A DNA stretch of 64,000 nucleotides from positions 1 through 64,000 of the forward strand of contig NZ_JAAAWN010000009.1 in NCBI RefSeq assembly GCF_010500865.1, read 5' to 3'. The position numbers and the translations under genes are program-made. The DNA comes from Alteromonas profundi. GTDB lineage: Bacteria > Pseudomonadota > Gammaproteobacteria > Enterobacterales > Alteromonadaceae. Shown piece by piece: positions 22,354-32,497 of the stretch (positions are counted from its first letter, which is position 1; every line of letters begins with the position of its first letter). Under the pieces are notes generated by a model that saw only the letters and a program-made list of their open reading frames with translations, did not search any database and had not been told where the DNA came from.

Positions 22354-23658
22354 ATGGCAGTAGATGATCCTTTTGCGCCTTTAGCTGCGAGAATGCGCCC
22401 CACAGACGTGGACGATTATGCTGGACAGTCACATTTGTTGGCTGAAGGAAAACCACTAAGAAAGATGCTGGAAGCCGGTCACTGTCACTCGATGATATTA
22501 TGGGGCCCGCCTGGTACAGGCAAAACAACATTGGCTGAGCTAATTGCTAATTACACGAATGCATCTGTAATTCGCTTATCTGCGGTAACTTCTGGGGTGA
22601 AAGATATTCGCGCGGCAATGGACAAAGCCGAAGAGAATAGCCGCTATAATCAGCGAACACTGTTATTTGTGGATGAGGTACATCGCTTCAATAAAAGCCA
22701 GCAAGATGCCTTCTTACCATTTGTAGAATCAGGCACAGTAACCTTTATAGGCGCAACAACAGAAAACCCCTCATTTGAACTTAATAACGCGCTATTGTCG
22801 AGGGTGCGGGTGTATGTTTTAAAAGCATTAGACACCCACGCACTAGAACAATTGCTTCAGCGTGCGTTATCCGACGATAAAAAAGGCCTGGGTAAACGCG
22901 CGTTACGTATTGCTGATGATGCAAAAGCAGCGCTATTGGGCTTATGTGGTGGCGATGGGCGTAGGCTCCTTACGTACTTAGAGCTTGCCGCAGACTTTAC
23001 CGACAGTGATAGCATAACAATCTCTGATGTTGAGCAAGCTGTGGGTGAAAAAGTTGCTAGTTATGATAATAAGGGTGATACATTTTATGATTTAATATCG
23101 GCCTTCCACAAATCGGTTCGTGGCTCAGATCCAGACGCAGCACTTTACTGGTATGCGCGTATATTAGATGGCGGAGGCGATGCTCCTTACGTGGCCCGCC
23201 GTTTACTTGCTATTGCCTCCGAAGATATAGGTAACGCTGACCCTCGGGCGATGCAGCTATGTTTAAACGCGTGGGATACATTCCATAGGGTAGGTCCCGC
23301 CGAGGGAGAGCGTGCAATAGCACAGGCAGCCGTTTATTGTGCTTTGGCTGCTAAAAGCAATGCGGTATATATGGCCTTTAGCCAAGCCAAAGCATTGGCT
23401 CGAAAAACCGCCGATGCGCCGGTACCTATGCATTTACGAAATGCGCCGACTGAATTAATGAAAGGCTTAGGTCATGGAGAAGGATATCGATATGCCCACA
23501 ACGAGCCGAATGGGTTTGCCGCTGGGGAAGTATATCTTCCTGATGACATAGCGGGCACACGTTTTTATGAACCAGTGGAACGTGGGTTAGAAAAGGCATT
23601 AAAAGCTAAACGCGACTATTTAGACCAATTAAACGCTCAATATAAACAACAACGGTGA
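22354..23658 (+). CDS. rarA: Replication-associated recombination protein A (AAA+ ATPase)
   Basis: This MgsA/RarA-type ATPase acts at stalled replication forks. The 434 residues include Walker [14 protein letters not shown], Walker [18 protein letters not shown], sensor [14 protein letters not shown] and the C-terminal tetramerisation part. It starts two bases after lolA and overlaps the next gene by four bases (GTGA), so the set is translationally coupled. One dispersed octamer lies inside at 22831 (LDTHALE). Confidence 0.96.
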   Translation: MAVDDPFAPLAARMRPTDVDDYAGQSHLLAEGKPLRKMLEAGHCHSMILWGPPGTGKTTLAELIANYTNASVIRLSAVTSGVKDIRAAMDKAEENSRYNQRTLLFVDEVHRFNKSQQDAFLPFVESGTVTFIGATTENPSFELNNALLSRVRVYVLKALDTHALEQLLQRALSDDKKGLGKRALRIADDAKAALLGLCGGDGRRLLTYLELAADFTDSDSITISDVEQAVGEKVASYDNKGDTFYDLISAFHKSVRGSDPDAALYWYARILDGGGDAPYVARRLLAIASEDIGNADPRAMQLCLNAWDTFHRVGPAEGERAIAQAAVYCALAAKSNAVYMAFSQAKALARKTADAPVPMHLRNAPTELMKGLGHGEGYRYAHNEPNGFAAGEVYLPDDIAGTRFYEPVERGLEKALKAKRDYLDQLNAQYKQQR

Positions 23659-24047
23659 ACATCGTGCCTCAAGGCGTTATTTTATACTGTTATATCGCAG
23701 CTGGAGGCGCAATTGGCGCCTGTTTACGATATTTTTGTACGACAACCATAGATTCATGGTTTGGAAAAAATTTACCCTTTGGTACACTAGTGGTGAATGT
23801 CGTAGGTTCGTTTGCCTTAGCAACGTTATACGGCTTTATTGAGCGCCACGAATTGGCCGATTCTCCATACCGAGCACTTATTGGTGTCGGTCTTTTAGGA
23901 GCATTCACCACCTTTTCTACATTTTCAGTAGAAACGCTCACATTTTTAGAAAATGGGTTATGGCAAAAGGCCATCGCCAATGTATTTCTGAACGTCAGTG
24001 CCTGCTTATTAGCGGGTTGGCTGGCCATCGAATTAATGAAAGGATAA
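23655..24047 (+). CDS. crcB: Fluoride ion channel CrcB/Fluc
   Basis: This 130-residue four-helix membrane protein exports fluoride as a dual-topology dimer. Typical motifs are [23 protein letters not shown] and [16 protein letters not shown], containing the pore asparagine and the phenylalanine/serine/threonine track. The GTG start overlaps the rarA stop; a second GTG at 23664 is possible. No fluoride riboswitch is expected because it sits within an operon. Confidence 0.93.
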   Translation: MNIVPQGVILYCYIAAGGAIGACLRYFCTTTIDSWFGKNLPFGTLVVNVVGSFALATLYGFIERHELADSPYRALIGVGLLGAFTTFSTFSVETLTFLENGLWQKAIANVFLNVSACLLAGWLAIELMKG

Positions 24048-24051
24048 GTAA

Positions 24052-25353
<1,302 letters not shown>

Positions 25354-25363
25354 CCTTAAAAAA

Positions 25364-25391
25364 GAAGCAGCCTCCGCTGCTTCTTTTTCTT
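25364..25391 (+). terminator. Rho-independent terminator of serS
   Basis: The stem GAAGCAG/CTGCTTC with a six-base loop is followed by a T-rich tract, about 10 bases after the serS stop. Confidence 0.8.
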
Positions 25392-25831
25392 TCCCTTCAT
25401 TAGATGCTCCTATTGAGACACGCATGCTTCGTAACCTAGATTATTTTAGACACTCACTTCTTGTTTAGTATATTAATTTAAGCCACCCATATTCAGCTAA
25501 AAACGTTAGCGTTTATTATAGTGTGACACCTTCTAAAGCGTGATTTTTACCCCCTTAGGAATGGAGAGTGTAGGTCAGCCGGTAAAATAATTTATGGGTG
25601 TCTTATAATCTTCCGATAGTGGCTGTCATTACTTAAAAAACTCCAAGTTTCCTCATGATACAAAAGCTCAGCAAGGGATATTCTATAGCGTTTGCGGCTA
25701 TGGTTATGAAGGGTTATTCGGCTAAAGTTAGGAGAAAATGAGGCAAATGGGTAATACTCGTTGTATTGTGAGTAAAAGTGGGAACAGTGAGCGTGATATT
25801 GCGCTGTGTAAGTAATCAACGATAAAGCGTT
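25392..25831. other. Gap downstream of serS and of the HUH transposase
   Basis: This region holds no convincing gene. A 75-codon open frame at 25592-25819 (minus) has no recognisable features. One dispersed octamer lies at 25595-25602 in the context TTTATGGGTGTCTTATAATC. That context is the reverse complement of the one seen in the ftsK linker repeat. Confidence 0.5.
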
Positions 25832-26764
25832 CTATCGGCTTGCGAGTCTCGTCCTTGCGATATCTAGGCTAACTCGGGTACTAAAAGCGGTCTCTATTTT
25901 GTTGACCCAGTCGAACCAAAAGCATTGGTTTATGCCAGCTCGCTTCAAAATGCTGACATTGTGGTAATTGTGTCTATTTTCCCAGCTCATTTTTATTCTA
26001 TTACACGTTTCTTGTAATAGATGAAGATAATCACGTAATTTAAAGGGTAGACCATGTTTCTTTTTAGCTTGTGTAGTTCCTACAAACGGCATCAGAGACT
26101 TAGGCGTCTGGCTTTTCTTAGAGGCAACTATTCTGCGTCTAGCACTAGTAAACAATGCATCTATTGGCTGCATAGCTATCCTAGCTCGAACGGGGTTTAA
26201 ATCTACGTATGCCATACAGGCAAGTAAAGCAGCTTCGTCAAGAAGCGCTTGCGACTTAAACCTACCTTCCCAAAATCGGCCTGTACAATCATCTTCTTTA
26301 TTCGCCAACCTGGCAATATATTCATTAAGTAGGCGCATGAACCAACTAATGTCGTAAAGTCGATCGCGATATACTTGCACCGCTGACATTACCGTTGATA
26401 ACTCTACCTCGCTCATGTATTTTCTTTGAGATGCGTCCATGTACCTTCTCGTTAATAATGTACCTTTGTGTAACGAATGCCACCGTTGCAGGACTTCAAG
26501 CGTAGTTAACCCTTGCGCCTTGTTTTTGTTTACGTGAAGAACAAGGTGGGTATGATTGTGCATTACAGCGTACGCGCATATGTCTATACAAAAGAAACGC
26601 CCTAGCTTGAGTAAGCGGTTCTCCACCCACTTTCGACGATGCTCATAACTTCTTCCGCTATAAATATCTTTTCCGCATAAGAATGCCCTGCGCACACAGC
26701 GCGAAACACAGTGGTAGTAGGGCGTGTCAGACAAATTGATCAGAGATTTTCTTGGTTGAGGCAT
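25832..26764 (-). CDS. HUH/Y1-type transposase of the IS200-like, RAYT-related group
   Basis: This 310-residue protein resembles single-copy Y1 transposases of gammaproteobacteria. The HUH motif appears as HNHTHLVLHV near residue 70. The candidate tyrosine helix is in LLNEYIARLANKEDD, followed by the conserved GRFWEGRFKSQALLDE and AYVDLNPVRAR. Such proteins include RAYTs, which are domesticated for spreading short REP palindromes, though only some subgroups are REP-linked. Copies of the dispersed octamer lie 230 bases beyond its stop and 99 bases before its start. No IS ends were found, so it does not look like a classical insertion sequence. Confidence 0.75.
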   Translation of the reverse strand: MPQPRKSLINLSDTPYYHCVSRCVRRAFLCGKDIYSGRSYEHRRKWVENRLLKLGRFFCIDICAYAVMHNHTHLVLHVNKNKAQGLTTLEVLQRWHSLHKGTLLTRRYMDASQRKYMSEVELSTVMSAVQVYRDRLYDISWFMRLLNEYIARLANKEDDCTGRFWEGRFKSQALLDEAALLACMAYVDLNPVRARIAMQPIDALFTSARRRIVASKKSQTPKSLMPFVGTTQAKKKHGLPFKLRDYLHLLQETCNRIKMSWENRHNYHNVSILKRAGINQCFWFDWVNKIETAFSTRVSLDIARTRLASR

Positions 26765-26862
26765 GTGACGCTCTACAGTTAAGTTAGTAGACCGACATTG
26801 TGCGTGTTATTTATCGCTTAGAATACTGTCTATACGTACAGAATAGTCTGCAATATATGACA

Positions 26863-26904
26863 TGGGTGTCTCAAATTTGTGAGTGTCCCAAATTTGTAGT
26901 GGGA
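26863..26904. repeat. REP-like hairpin pair carrying TGGGTGTC upstream of the HUH transposase
   Basis: The octamer at 26863-26870 is followed by CTCA...TGAG (26870-26883), then a near copy GAGTGTC. That in turn is followed by TCCCA...TGGGA (26886-26904). Both hairpins enclose the palindrome CAAATTTG. A head sequence followed by a hairpin, repeated twice beside a Y1 transposase, is the layout expected of REP doublets. Confidence 0.5.
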
Positions 26905-26975
26905 GTTAATAGTGCTCTTAAGCTTATGCGTAAACTACCTTGTAAGGGCGGATGGATGTCTATGAATTGGGCAAT

Positions 26976-27794
26976 TTACAACGAGAAACGTTCGCGAAGA
27001 AAGCGCGCAACTCCGTCTTTGTCGTGATGTTCTATAACATCACTCGCTAATGTTTTAATGGCTGGTTTGGCGTTGTCGGGGGCATAACACTCATCGGCAA
27101 GTTCAAACATACTGGCATCGTTATCGCTATCGCCAAAGCAAATAATGTTAGTGGCCCCCAATTTACGCTTTAGGTTTTGTACTGCGTTGCCTTTACTAGC
27201 CAAGCGGTGGTGGACATCCATCCAGCTGAAATTTTGTCCTTCTACGGCTGGGCCCGAATACGCAACTAGAGAGTCCAAACTATTTAAATATCTCCACATC
27301 TCTCGTATGGTTTTCGCTTCACCAATCATACTTATATTTGTAATTTTTGCGCCGGAGGCGAGAGACGTTAGGGGAAACAATAGCGCATCAGTTTTTGAAA
27401 AATACTTGTCAATAAGGTCGCGTTCTACCTGATGTTGAGTGGGGCCATGGAAAATACAATGGGCGTGATCACTGACGGTATTAACGAAAGGTGTAATACC
27501 GTATTCATTCGCACAATCGATAACGATGTTTACTTCATTATCGTTTAGCAAACTCTCTAGCGTTAAAGCTTTAACAGTGGGATCCCAAACAGCTACACCA
27601 TTGTTGTAAATGTGGGGTAACGCAAAATTATGCTCAGCAATGAGTTTATGCGCAGAAAGCATAGTTCTACCTGTCGCTACGGTATAGGCTATATTACGCT
27701 GGTGAAGCAGTTTAAGCGTTTCCTTTGTATACGCTGAAATTACTGAATCTTTGTTGAGTAATGTACCGTCTAAGTCAAAAAATATGAGATCCAT
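26976..27794 (-). CDS. Cof-type HAD-IIB phosphatase
   Basis: This 272-residue haloacid dehalogenase hydrolase has motif I FFDLDGTLLN at the N-terminus, a C2 cap in the middle, and motif IV FGDSDNDASMFELA near residue 220. Members dephosphorylate sugar phosphates, flavin or nucleotide intermediates; the substrate cannot be read from sequence. It is monocistronic, between the HUH transposase and the tus genes. Confidence 0.88.
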   Translation of the reverse strand: MDLIFFDLDGTLLNKDSVISAYTKETLKLLHQRNIAYTVATGRTMLSAHKLIAEHNFALPHIYNNGVAVWDPTVKALTLESLLNDNEVNIVIDCANEYGITPFVNTVSDHAHCIFHGPTQHQVERDLIDKYFSKTDALLFPLTSLASGAKITNISMIGEAKTIREMWRYLNSLDSLVAYSGPAVEGQNFSWMDVHHRLASKGNAVQNLKRKLGATNIICFGDSDNDASMFELADECYAPDNAKPAIKTLASDVIEHHDKDGVARFLRERFSL

Positions 27795-27952
27795 AAGACT
27801 CCTAAAATCTTAGTACGTTTAGGTTTACTATTATAAGCGCAATAGGCGTAACTATACTTAACTATCGGTTTATATAAATGCGTAATTTGGGTTATACATT
27901 GTTATTTTCACAATGTAATTCATCCCTCAATGGGACTGGTTAATATTTAGTT

Positions 27953-28300
27953 TTATAAGCACTTTGCGGGCTTTGGAAGGCCGGCAAGCTTAGTGGCTTG
28001 TTTCGCGGGGCCTTTAGGAAAAAGACGTTGCAAGTAGCGGCTATTTCCTTTTTCGGGACCATATTTCAATGCCATGGCTTTCACTAAAGCGCGTATGGCG
28101 GGGCTCGTTTCATATTCTTCATAAAAATTTCGTACAAACCGAATGACTTCCCAATGCGCCTCGGTTAACGTTATGTTTTCTCGCTCGGCTAACGTTTCCA
28201 CCATAGACTCTTCCCAAAGGGTGTAATCGAGAAAGTATCCGAGTTTATCTGTAGGTACTTTGTTGCCATTAAACTCTAAATAGTGCTTATTTTCAGTCAT
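27953..28300 (-). CDS. tusE: Sulfur carrier TusE (DsrC family)
   Basis: This 115-residue protein takes sulfur from TusBCD and delivers it to MnmA for 2-thiolation of tRNA wobble uridine. The conserved C-terminal cysteine is the penultimate residue (PKPAKCL). The DsrC segment [16 protein letters not shown] is intact. It overlaps tusB by 8 bases, at the end of the tusDCBE operon. Confidence 0.94.
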   Translation of the reverse strand: MTENKHYLEFNGNKVPTDKLGYFLDYTLWEESMVETLAERENITLTEAHWEVIRFVRNFYEEYETSPAIRALVKAMALKYGPEKGNSRYLQRLFPKGPAKQATKLAGLPKPAKCL

Positions 28301-28568
28301 TTATTACTATCCAACTTTTACTTGATTCAGACATTTCCGCAAGCTTATCGGTGGTAAGAGGTAATAAATCGCCGTCAGTCTGAATACCTCTTAGCGTTAA
28401 GTCATCGCTCAATGCAAATATAGGCTTGTTTAGTAAAGCACTATACTTTTTCCAGCTATATACCGCCTCAGCGGCTAGAACGACTTGCGCCTTTGCATGC
28501 ATAACAGCATGTTCGATAAAAGCACAATCACTATTAGTGGGAGTCTTGGTGGTGATATAAATTATCAT
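28293..28568 (-). CDS. tusB: Sulfurtransferase complex subunit TusB (DsrH family)
   Basis: This is a 91-residue DsrH-like subunit of the TusBCD heterohexamer in the tRNA 2-thiouridine relay. Sequence conservation is low, as usual for TusB. The call rests on size, the DsrH-like ending SWIVIND and its place between tusC and tusE, with a one-base overlap with tusC. Confidence 0.88.
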   Translation of the reverse strand: MIIYITTKTPTNSDCAFIEHAVMHAKAQVVLAAEAVYSWKKYSALLNKPIFALSDDLTLRGIQTDGDLLPLTTDKLAEMSESSKSWIVIND

Positions 28569-28945
28569 CAGAAGGTTACCACGTGATCTACACTTTCAAA
28601 TAACTCTACCTTCCTCGCCGTATCGATAAACTGTGCTTCAAGGTTTTGGATAAGCGCGTCAAACTGTGGCTGTCCAAGTTCGAGGCTCTTTGTTATTTCT
28701 TCAAAGCTATTTTGGCAAACATAGCTGTCTTCAATATCGAAAAAAGGCATTGAAGCTAACCGCTTACTATGATTCTTTACGTGCTTTAACGAAGGGCTTT
28801 GAAGTAGCTGTAAAACCCCCTGATTTTCAAATAGCACAGCAACCTCGTGGCCATAGTTGGTAGCCGCGAGAGTAAAGTCTAAACCACTCGCACTGTCACT
28901 AGACGAGTAGGGAGAATGGGTAAATCTAACGAGTAGTTTGGTCAT
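28568..28945 (-). CDS. tusC: Sulfurtransferase complex subunit TusC (DsrF family)
   Basis: This 125-residue DsrE/F-fold subunit shows the typical HSPYSSSDSASGLDFTLAA and EVAVLFENQGVLQLL segments. It works with TusB and TusD to pass persulfide to TusE. One-base overlaps on both sides show tight translational coupling. Confidence 0.9.
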   Translation of the reverse strand: MTKLLVRFTHSPYSSSDSASGLDFTLAATNYGHEVAVLFENQGVLQLLQSPSLKHVKNHSKRLASMPFFDIEDSYVCQNSFEEITKSLELGQPQFDALIQNLEAQFIDTARKVELFESVDHVVTF

Positions 28946-29334
28946 TAAAATTGCACCAACTTGTCACACTTGTGAAGTGCAGTAAAAAAGGCGCCTAAAC
29001 CCACTTGTTCGAATGGCGCGTGCATGTTGCTGCCGGGTAGTCCGTTTTCTTCAGCTTCTAGCTCACTTACTACACCGCGTTTTACTGCTGCAGTAACGCA
29101 AACTAAGAGAGGGACGTGATGATCATTCGCTAACGCTACCCAATGTTTGTGAGCAAAAAACTCATCGCCATTTTCGAGCATGAAATCATTAGCGTGAAGA
29201 ACACCGCGTCCGTAGAAAAAAACATTTTCTACATCATGACCACTAGTTAGCAGACGCTTAGCAAATGCTATCGCTTTGCTTGCTTCATGCCCTTCGTAAG
29301 GGTCGCTTGTTATTAAAATTGAGTATTTAGACAT
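28945..29334 (-). CDS. tusD: Sulfurtransferase TusD (DsrE family)
   Basis: This 129-residue DsrE-fold subunit carries the active-site cysteine in VPLLVCVTAAVKRG, which receives sulfur from TusA. The N-terminal ILITSDPYEGHEASKAIAFA is typical. It is the first gene of tusDCBE. Confidence 0.92.
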   Translation of the reverse strand: MSKYSILITSDPYEGHEASKAIAFAKRLLTSGHDVENVFFYGRGVLHANDFMLENGDEFFAHKHWVALANDHHVPLLVCVTAAVKRGVVSELEAEENGLPGSNMHAPFEQVGLGAFFTALHKCDKLVQF

Positions 29335-29342
29335 ACATACAA

Positions 29343-29366
29343 AAACACCCCGATGAAGGGGTGTTT
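29343..29366 (-). terminator. Rho-independent terminator of the yccA-like gene
   Basis: The stem AAACACCCC/GGGGTGTTT with a six-base loop has A residues on its left, a U tract on the minus strand. It separates the Bax-inhibitor gene from tusD. Confidence 0.75.
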
Positions 29367-29388
29367 GCTCTAACCTTTATCGTTTCAA

Positions 29389-30054
29389 TTAGTCGTCGCT
29401 GCCAAACGCCCCTAGCAAGTGAAGGATCGCAGTGAACAAGTTGTAGATGTTCAAGTATAGCGAAACCGTAGCGCGAATGTAGTTTGTTTCACCACCATGA
29501 ATGATACGGCTGGTATCGAACAAGATGAAACCCGACATAATAAATACAATGGCAGCACTAATCGCTAAGCTCACAGCAGGCACAGCAAAGAATATGTTGG
29601 CTATTGCTGCTACAAGTACTACTACAAGGCCAACGACTAGAAAACCTCCCATGAAGGAAAAATCTTTCTTTGTAGTTAGCGCATAGCCTGACAACGCAAA
29701 GAATACTAGTGCAGTTGCACCTAGTGCCTCCATGATTAGACCAGGGCCTGCTACGCCTAAATAGAAGTTGAGTGTATAGCCTAACGAAGCGCCCATAAGG
29801 CCTGTAAAAGCGAACACCCAGTAAATACCAGATGCGGAGTCCGCTTTCTTTTGTACTACAAACAAAGTAATAAATGCGCCGATAGTCATAACCAGAGACA
29901 TCATAGGAGAAATGCCTACCGCCATAGCTATACCCGCACAAACCGCACTAAACGCTAGTGTCATCGCAAGCAGCATGTACGTATTGCGTAGAACCTTGTT
30001 CGTTTGCAATACTGATGGTTGAGATGCACTTGAATACATCGAACGTTGATCCAT
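29389..30054 (-). CDS. yccA: Bax inhibitor-1/YccA family membrane protein
   Basis: This seven-helix inner-membrane protein resembles E. coli YccA (219 residues), which modulates FtsH proteolysis. The start is set at ATG 30054 (MDQRSMYSS) by a GGAGGAAA ribosome-binding site, giving 221 residues. The C-terminal GAFGSDD and the FILFDTSRIIHGGETNYIRA segment are characteristic. The neighbouring tus operon matches the yccA-tusE linkage of enterics. Confidence 0.92.
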   Translation of the reverse strand: MDQRSMYSSASQPSVLQTNKVLRNTYMLLAMTLAFSAVCAGIAMAVGISPMMSLVMTIGAFITLFVVQKKADSASGIYWVFAFTGLMGASLGYTLNFYLGVAGPGLIMEALGATALVFFALSGYALTTKKDFSFMGGFLVVGLVVVLVAAIANIFFAVPAVSLAISAAIVFIMSGFILFDTSRIIHGGETNYIRATVSLYLNIYNLFTAILHLLGAFGSDD

Positions 30055-30292
30055 TGTTTCCTCCAACAGGACTATGATATGACCAAAATGGTACACAGTT
30101 ATTTAGTGTATGTTGTATGGGTTTTAGTTCCCATTTTCAAGTAGTTTCAGATGAAAAGACTGTTAACTGAAGATAAAAGCACCTCTTTGCGGTAATAAAT
30201 AGTCTAATTGAATGAATTCTCGGCAGTTAAACACTTTTTTTCATTTTTCACTTTACAGTCATAAAAATATCATTAAGATACGCAGCACTTAA

Positions 30293-30384
30293 GGAGAGTT
30301 GGCAGAGCCCGGTTTAATGCACCTGACTTGAAATCAGACGTGGGGTCAAACCCACCGGGGGTTCGAATCCCTCACTCTCCGCCA
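30293..30384 (+). tRNA. tRNA-Ser (anticodon UGA), copy 1
   Basis: This 92-base serine-type tRNA has a long variable arm. The anticodon stem-loop CCTGACTTGAAATCAG places TGA in the anticodon. It has the T-loop GTTCGAATC, acceptor pairs GGAGAGT/ACTCTCC, and an encoded CCA. It is identical to the copy at 35124, including the 24 bases upstream. Confidence 0.96.
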
Positions 30385-30393
30385 TATTTTTGA

Positions 30394-30424
30394 AAAAGCC
30401 TCGCAGTAATGTGAGGCTTTTTTT
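30394..30424 (+). terminator. Terminator of tRNA-Ser copy 1
   Basis: The stem AAAAGCCTC/GAGGCTTTT is followed by a long T run, 9 bases after the tRNA. Confidence 0.85.
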
Positions 30425-30802
30425 TTGCGCTTAGTAATATGAAAAAGCGTTTCGAACCACCTATAGTATGTTCGCTAAATACTGACGCTAAATACTAAGA
30501 CACCCACTTTTTAATATCGACGCCTTTTAAAGCATTTTCCGACGGCAAAATACCAGCACACCCACCGTTTTTTCCCGCTTTATGAAAATACACATCTAGC
30601 TATCAGTATTACCGCTTGCGTGGCTAGGAAGGGGAGCGGCGAGGCATCGAATTAAGTGTAAGATTCAAGACGTTAAAAGAAACCCTCACATTTAATTTCA
30701 GTCATCATTTCGATGGGTGTCTAAGACTAGAGTCTCATTGTTACAAGTTATTTACATGTTTAGGCTTGCGCTTCAATCTTAGTGCAACAACAAAGGTGTT
30801 CA
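30425..30802. other. Gap with two dispersed octamers
   Basis: I see no gene here. Octamers lie at 30499-30506 (GACACCCA) and 30714-30721 (TGGGTGTC). The second is followed at once by the small hairpin AGACTAGAGTCT. The promoter for the following membrane protein should lie in the last part. Confidence 0.5.
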
Positions 30803-32293
30803 GTGTTACAGGAAAACCCCATCAACTCAGATAGTCACTCCACTAGCTATCAAGACAGTCATAAACCTCAGGCTGATTTTTCATCAAGAGAAGATTATCT
30901 CAATCACGAACTCCAAATCATCCAGCCGAAACGCTGGCGGGTAAACTTACTGTTACGCGATTACAGAATTGAATGGGAAGACTTAGTGCCTGGTATGGCA
31001 GCAACGATAGGTAAAATCGTAATGGTTGCAGCGGTAGTGGGGGCCTTTGCAGCACCATTGGGTTTAAGCCCTTCCTTTGTAATTGAAAACGTACGTTTTG
31101 AATTACTTATTGCTGCAGTACTGTTTGTTATCCTCATTTCGGGGTGTCTTAACCCTTCAGCAAATTTAGCGGGTACACATGGTCCCTTACTTCCATTGGT
31201 ACCGCTAATCGTAGCTTCCGGGGGGCACCCGATGGCACTTGGTTTGCTCATTGGTTTTTTCGGTTTTTTACTTGGAATAACAAAAGGCGGAAGCTTGCTA
31301 GCTAAACTTACCAGCAATGGTGTCTGCGGGGGACTGTTACTCTACCTTGGCTTTATAGGTATCACTGGGCAGGTTAAAAAACTGTTTGCGTGGGCTGAAG
31401 GGTTTGATATGGCTTATTTAGCGTTCATTGTTTTAATTATGACAATAGTCATGTACGCATGGTTAGAGCATATTCAAAAGCGGTGGCTCGCCATACCTCT
31501 GGGCGCAATTATGGCTGCGGTCGTTGCCCTTGCTCTCGGCGCGCCATTTGAATTCGTTACGTCGCCAGGTATGCCTAATTTAAACCCCGCATATTGGTGG
31601 GGAGAAAATACCGGGTGGAAGCTAGGTATCCCTGAATGGTCACACTTTGTCGCTGTCCTTCCTTTTGCTGTGCTTGCCGTTGCTATGTGGTCGCCTGATT
31701 TTTTAGGTCACCAAGTTTTTCAAAAGCTAAGCTACCCTAAGAACAGTGACAAGGCGCATATGAATATTGATGACACTATGATTTCGGCCTCTACGCGCCA
31801 AGCCGTAGGGAGTGTACTGGGAGGGGGGAACTTAGCCTCATCTTGGGGAACCTACATCATTCCGGCTTCAATCGCTCGACGTCCAATTCCAGGCGGCGCT
31901 ATCGTCACCGGTATGCTTTGTATCGGTGCTGCCGTGCTTGGTTTCCCTATGGATCTCGCTATTTGGCCTCCAGTACTATGTGTAGCCTTGATCGTGGGGG
32001 TGTTTTTACCCTTAATGGAGGCAGGTATGCAAATGACGCGAGAAGGCAAGACTACGCAATCCGCAGCCCTAGTAGTGATATCTTCTGTTCTGGTTAACCC
32101 AGTATTTGGGTGGTCATTTACAATGTTACTCGACAACCTAGGTTTAGTAGGTTGTAAAGAGCGCGCGGGCAATCTCGGCAAAGCTGGTCGTTGGATGATA
32201 CCTGGCCTGACCTTTCTAATATTGTGTTTTGTTATGGCACTTATAGGAATGTTTCCGGGAGTACCTGCATTAATGGAAACGTTTAGACAGTAG
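30803..32293 (+). CDS. Multipass membrane protein, transporter-like (probable DUF3360 family)
   Basis: About 496 residues carry roughly 11-12 hydrophobic helices after a polar N-terminal tail of about 65 residues. Its motifs (NPSANLAGTHGPLLPLVPLI, GVCGGLLLYLGF, LGGGNLASSWGTYIIPA) recall NCS2/SulP-like transporters. I believe it belongs to the uncharacterised DUF3360 group; the substrate is unknown. The frame opens at GTG 30782, but AAAGG before GTG 30803 favours the later start. It lies first in the segment between the two tRNA-Ser copies. Confidence 0.7.
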   Translation: MLQENPINSDSHSTSYQDSHKPQADFSSREDYLNHELQIIQPKRWRVNLLLRDYRIEWEDLVPGMAATIGKIVMVAAVVGAFAAPLGLSPSFVIENVRFELLIAAVLFVILISGCLNPSANLAGTHGPLLPLVPLIVASGGHPMALGLLIGFFGFLLGITKGGSLLAKLTSNGVCGGLLLYLGFIGITGQVKKLFAWAEGFDMAYLAFIVLIMTIVMYAWLEHIQKRWLAIPLGAIMAAVVALALGAPFEFVTSPGMPNLNPAYWWGENTGWKLGIPEWSHFVAVLPFAVLAVAMWSPDFLGHQVFQKLSYPKNSDKAHMNIDDTMISASTRQAVGSVLGGGNLASSWGTYIIPASIARRPIPGGAIVTGMLCIGAAVLGFPMDLAIWPPVLCVALIVGVFLPLMEAGMQMTREGKTTQSAALVVISSVLVNPVFGWSFTMLLDNLGLVGCKERAGNLGKAGRWMIPGLTFLILCFVMALIGMFPGVPALMETFRQ

Positions 32294-32302
32294 CGTATTG
32301 CA

Positions 32303-32492
32303 TGGGTGTCTACTGCCGATGTTTTAGACTATGTCAAGACACGCATTAGTAGCGCTTTATTTGCGTGGTTTGAGACACCCACAATTAAAAATGAGGGTGA
32401 CTAAAAAGTGGGTGTCTCGTTCCCGTTTACAAAACATGGATGTCTCAAAGCATCTTCCCGTTTACAAAACATGGGTGTCTCAAAGCACCCAT
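32303..32492. repeat. Intergenic TGGGTGTC cluster with a 35-base tandem repeat
   Basis: Exact octamers begin at 32303, 32374 (inverted), 32409 and 32472, with a near copy at 32437. Two 35-base units beginning CCCGTTTACAAAACATGG start at 32422 and 32457. The last copy forms a perfect 7-bp hairpin ATGGGTG/CACCCAT (32471-32492) that ends just before the lysR stop. The 32303 copy can pair GTCTA with TAGAC downstream. Confidence 0.8.
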
Positions 32493-32497
32493 TGCAG

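Noticed and set aside
23600..23660. Fluoride riboswitch before crcB
   Set aside because: crcB overlaps rarA by four bases and the upstream sequence is rarA coding sequence; no riboswitch fold was recognised.
25592..25819. Minus-strand 75-codon open frame downstream of the HUH transposase
   Set aside because: It has no domain or convincing start signal.
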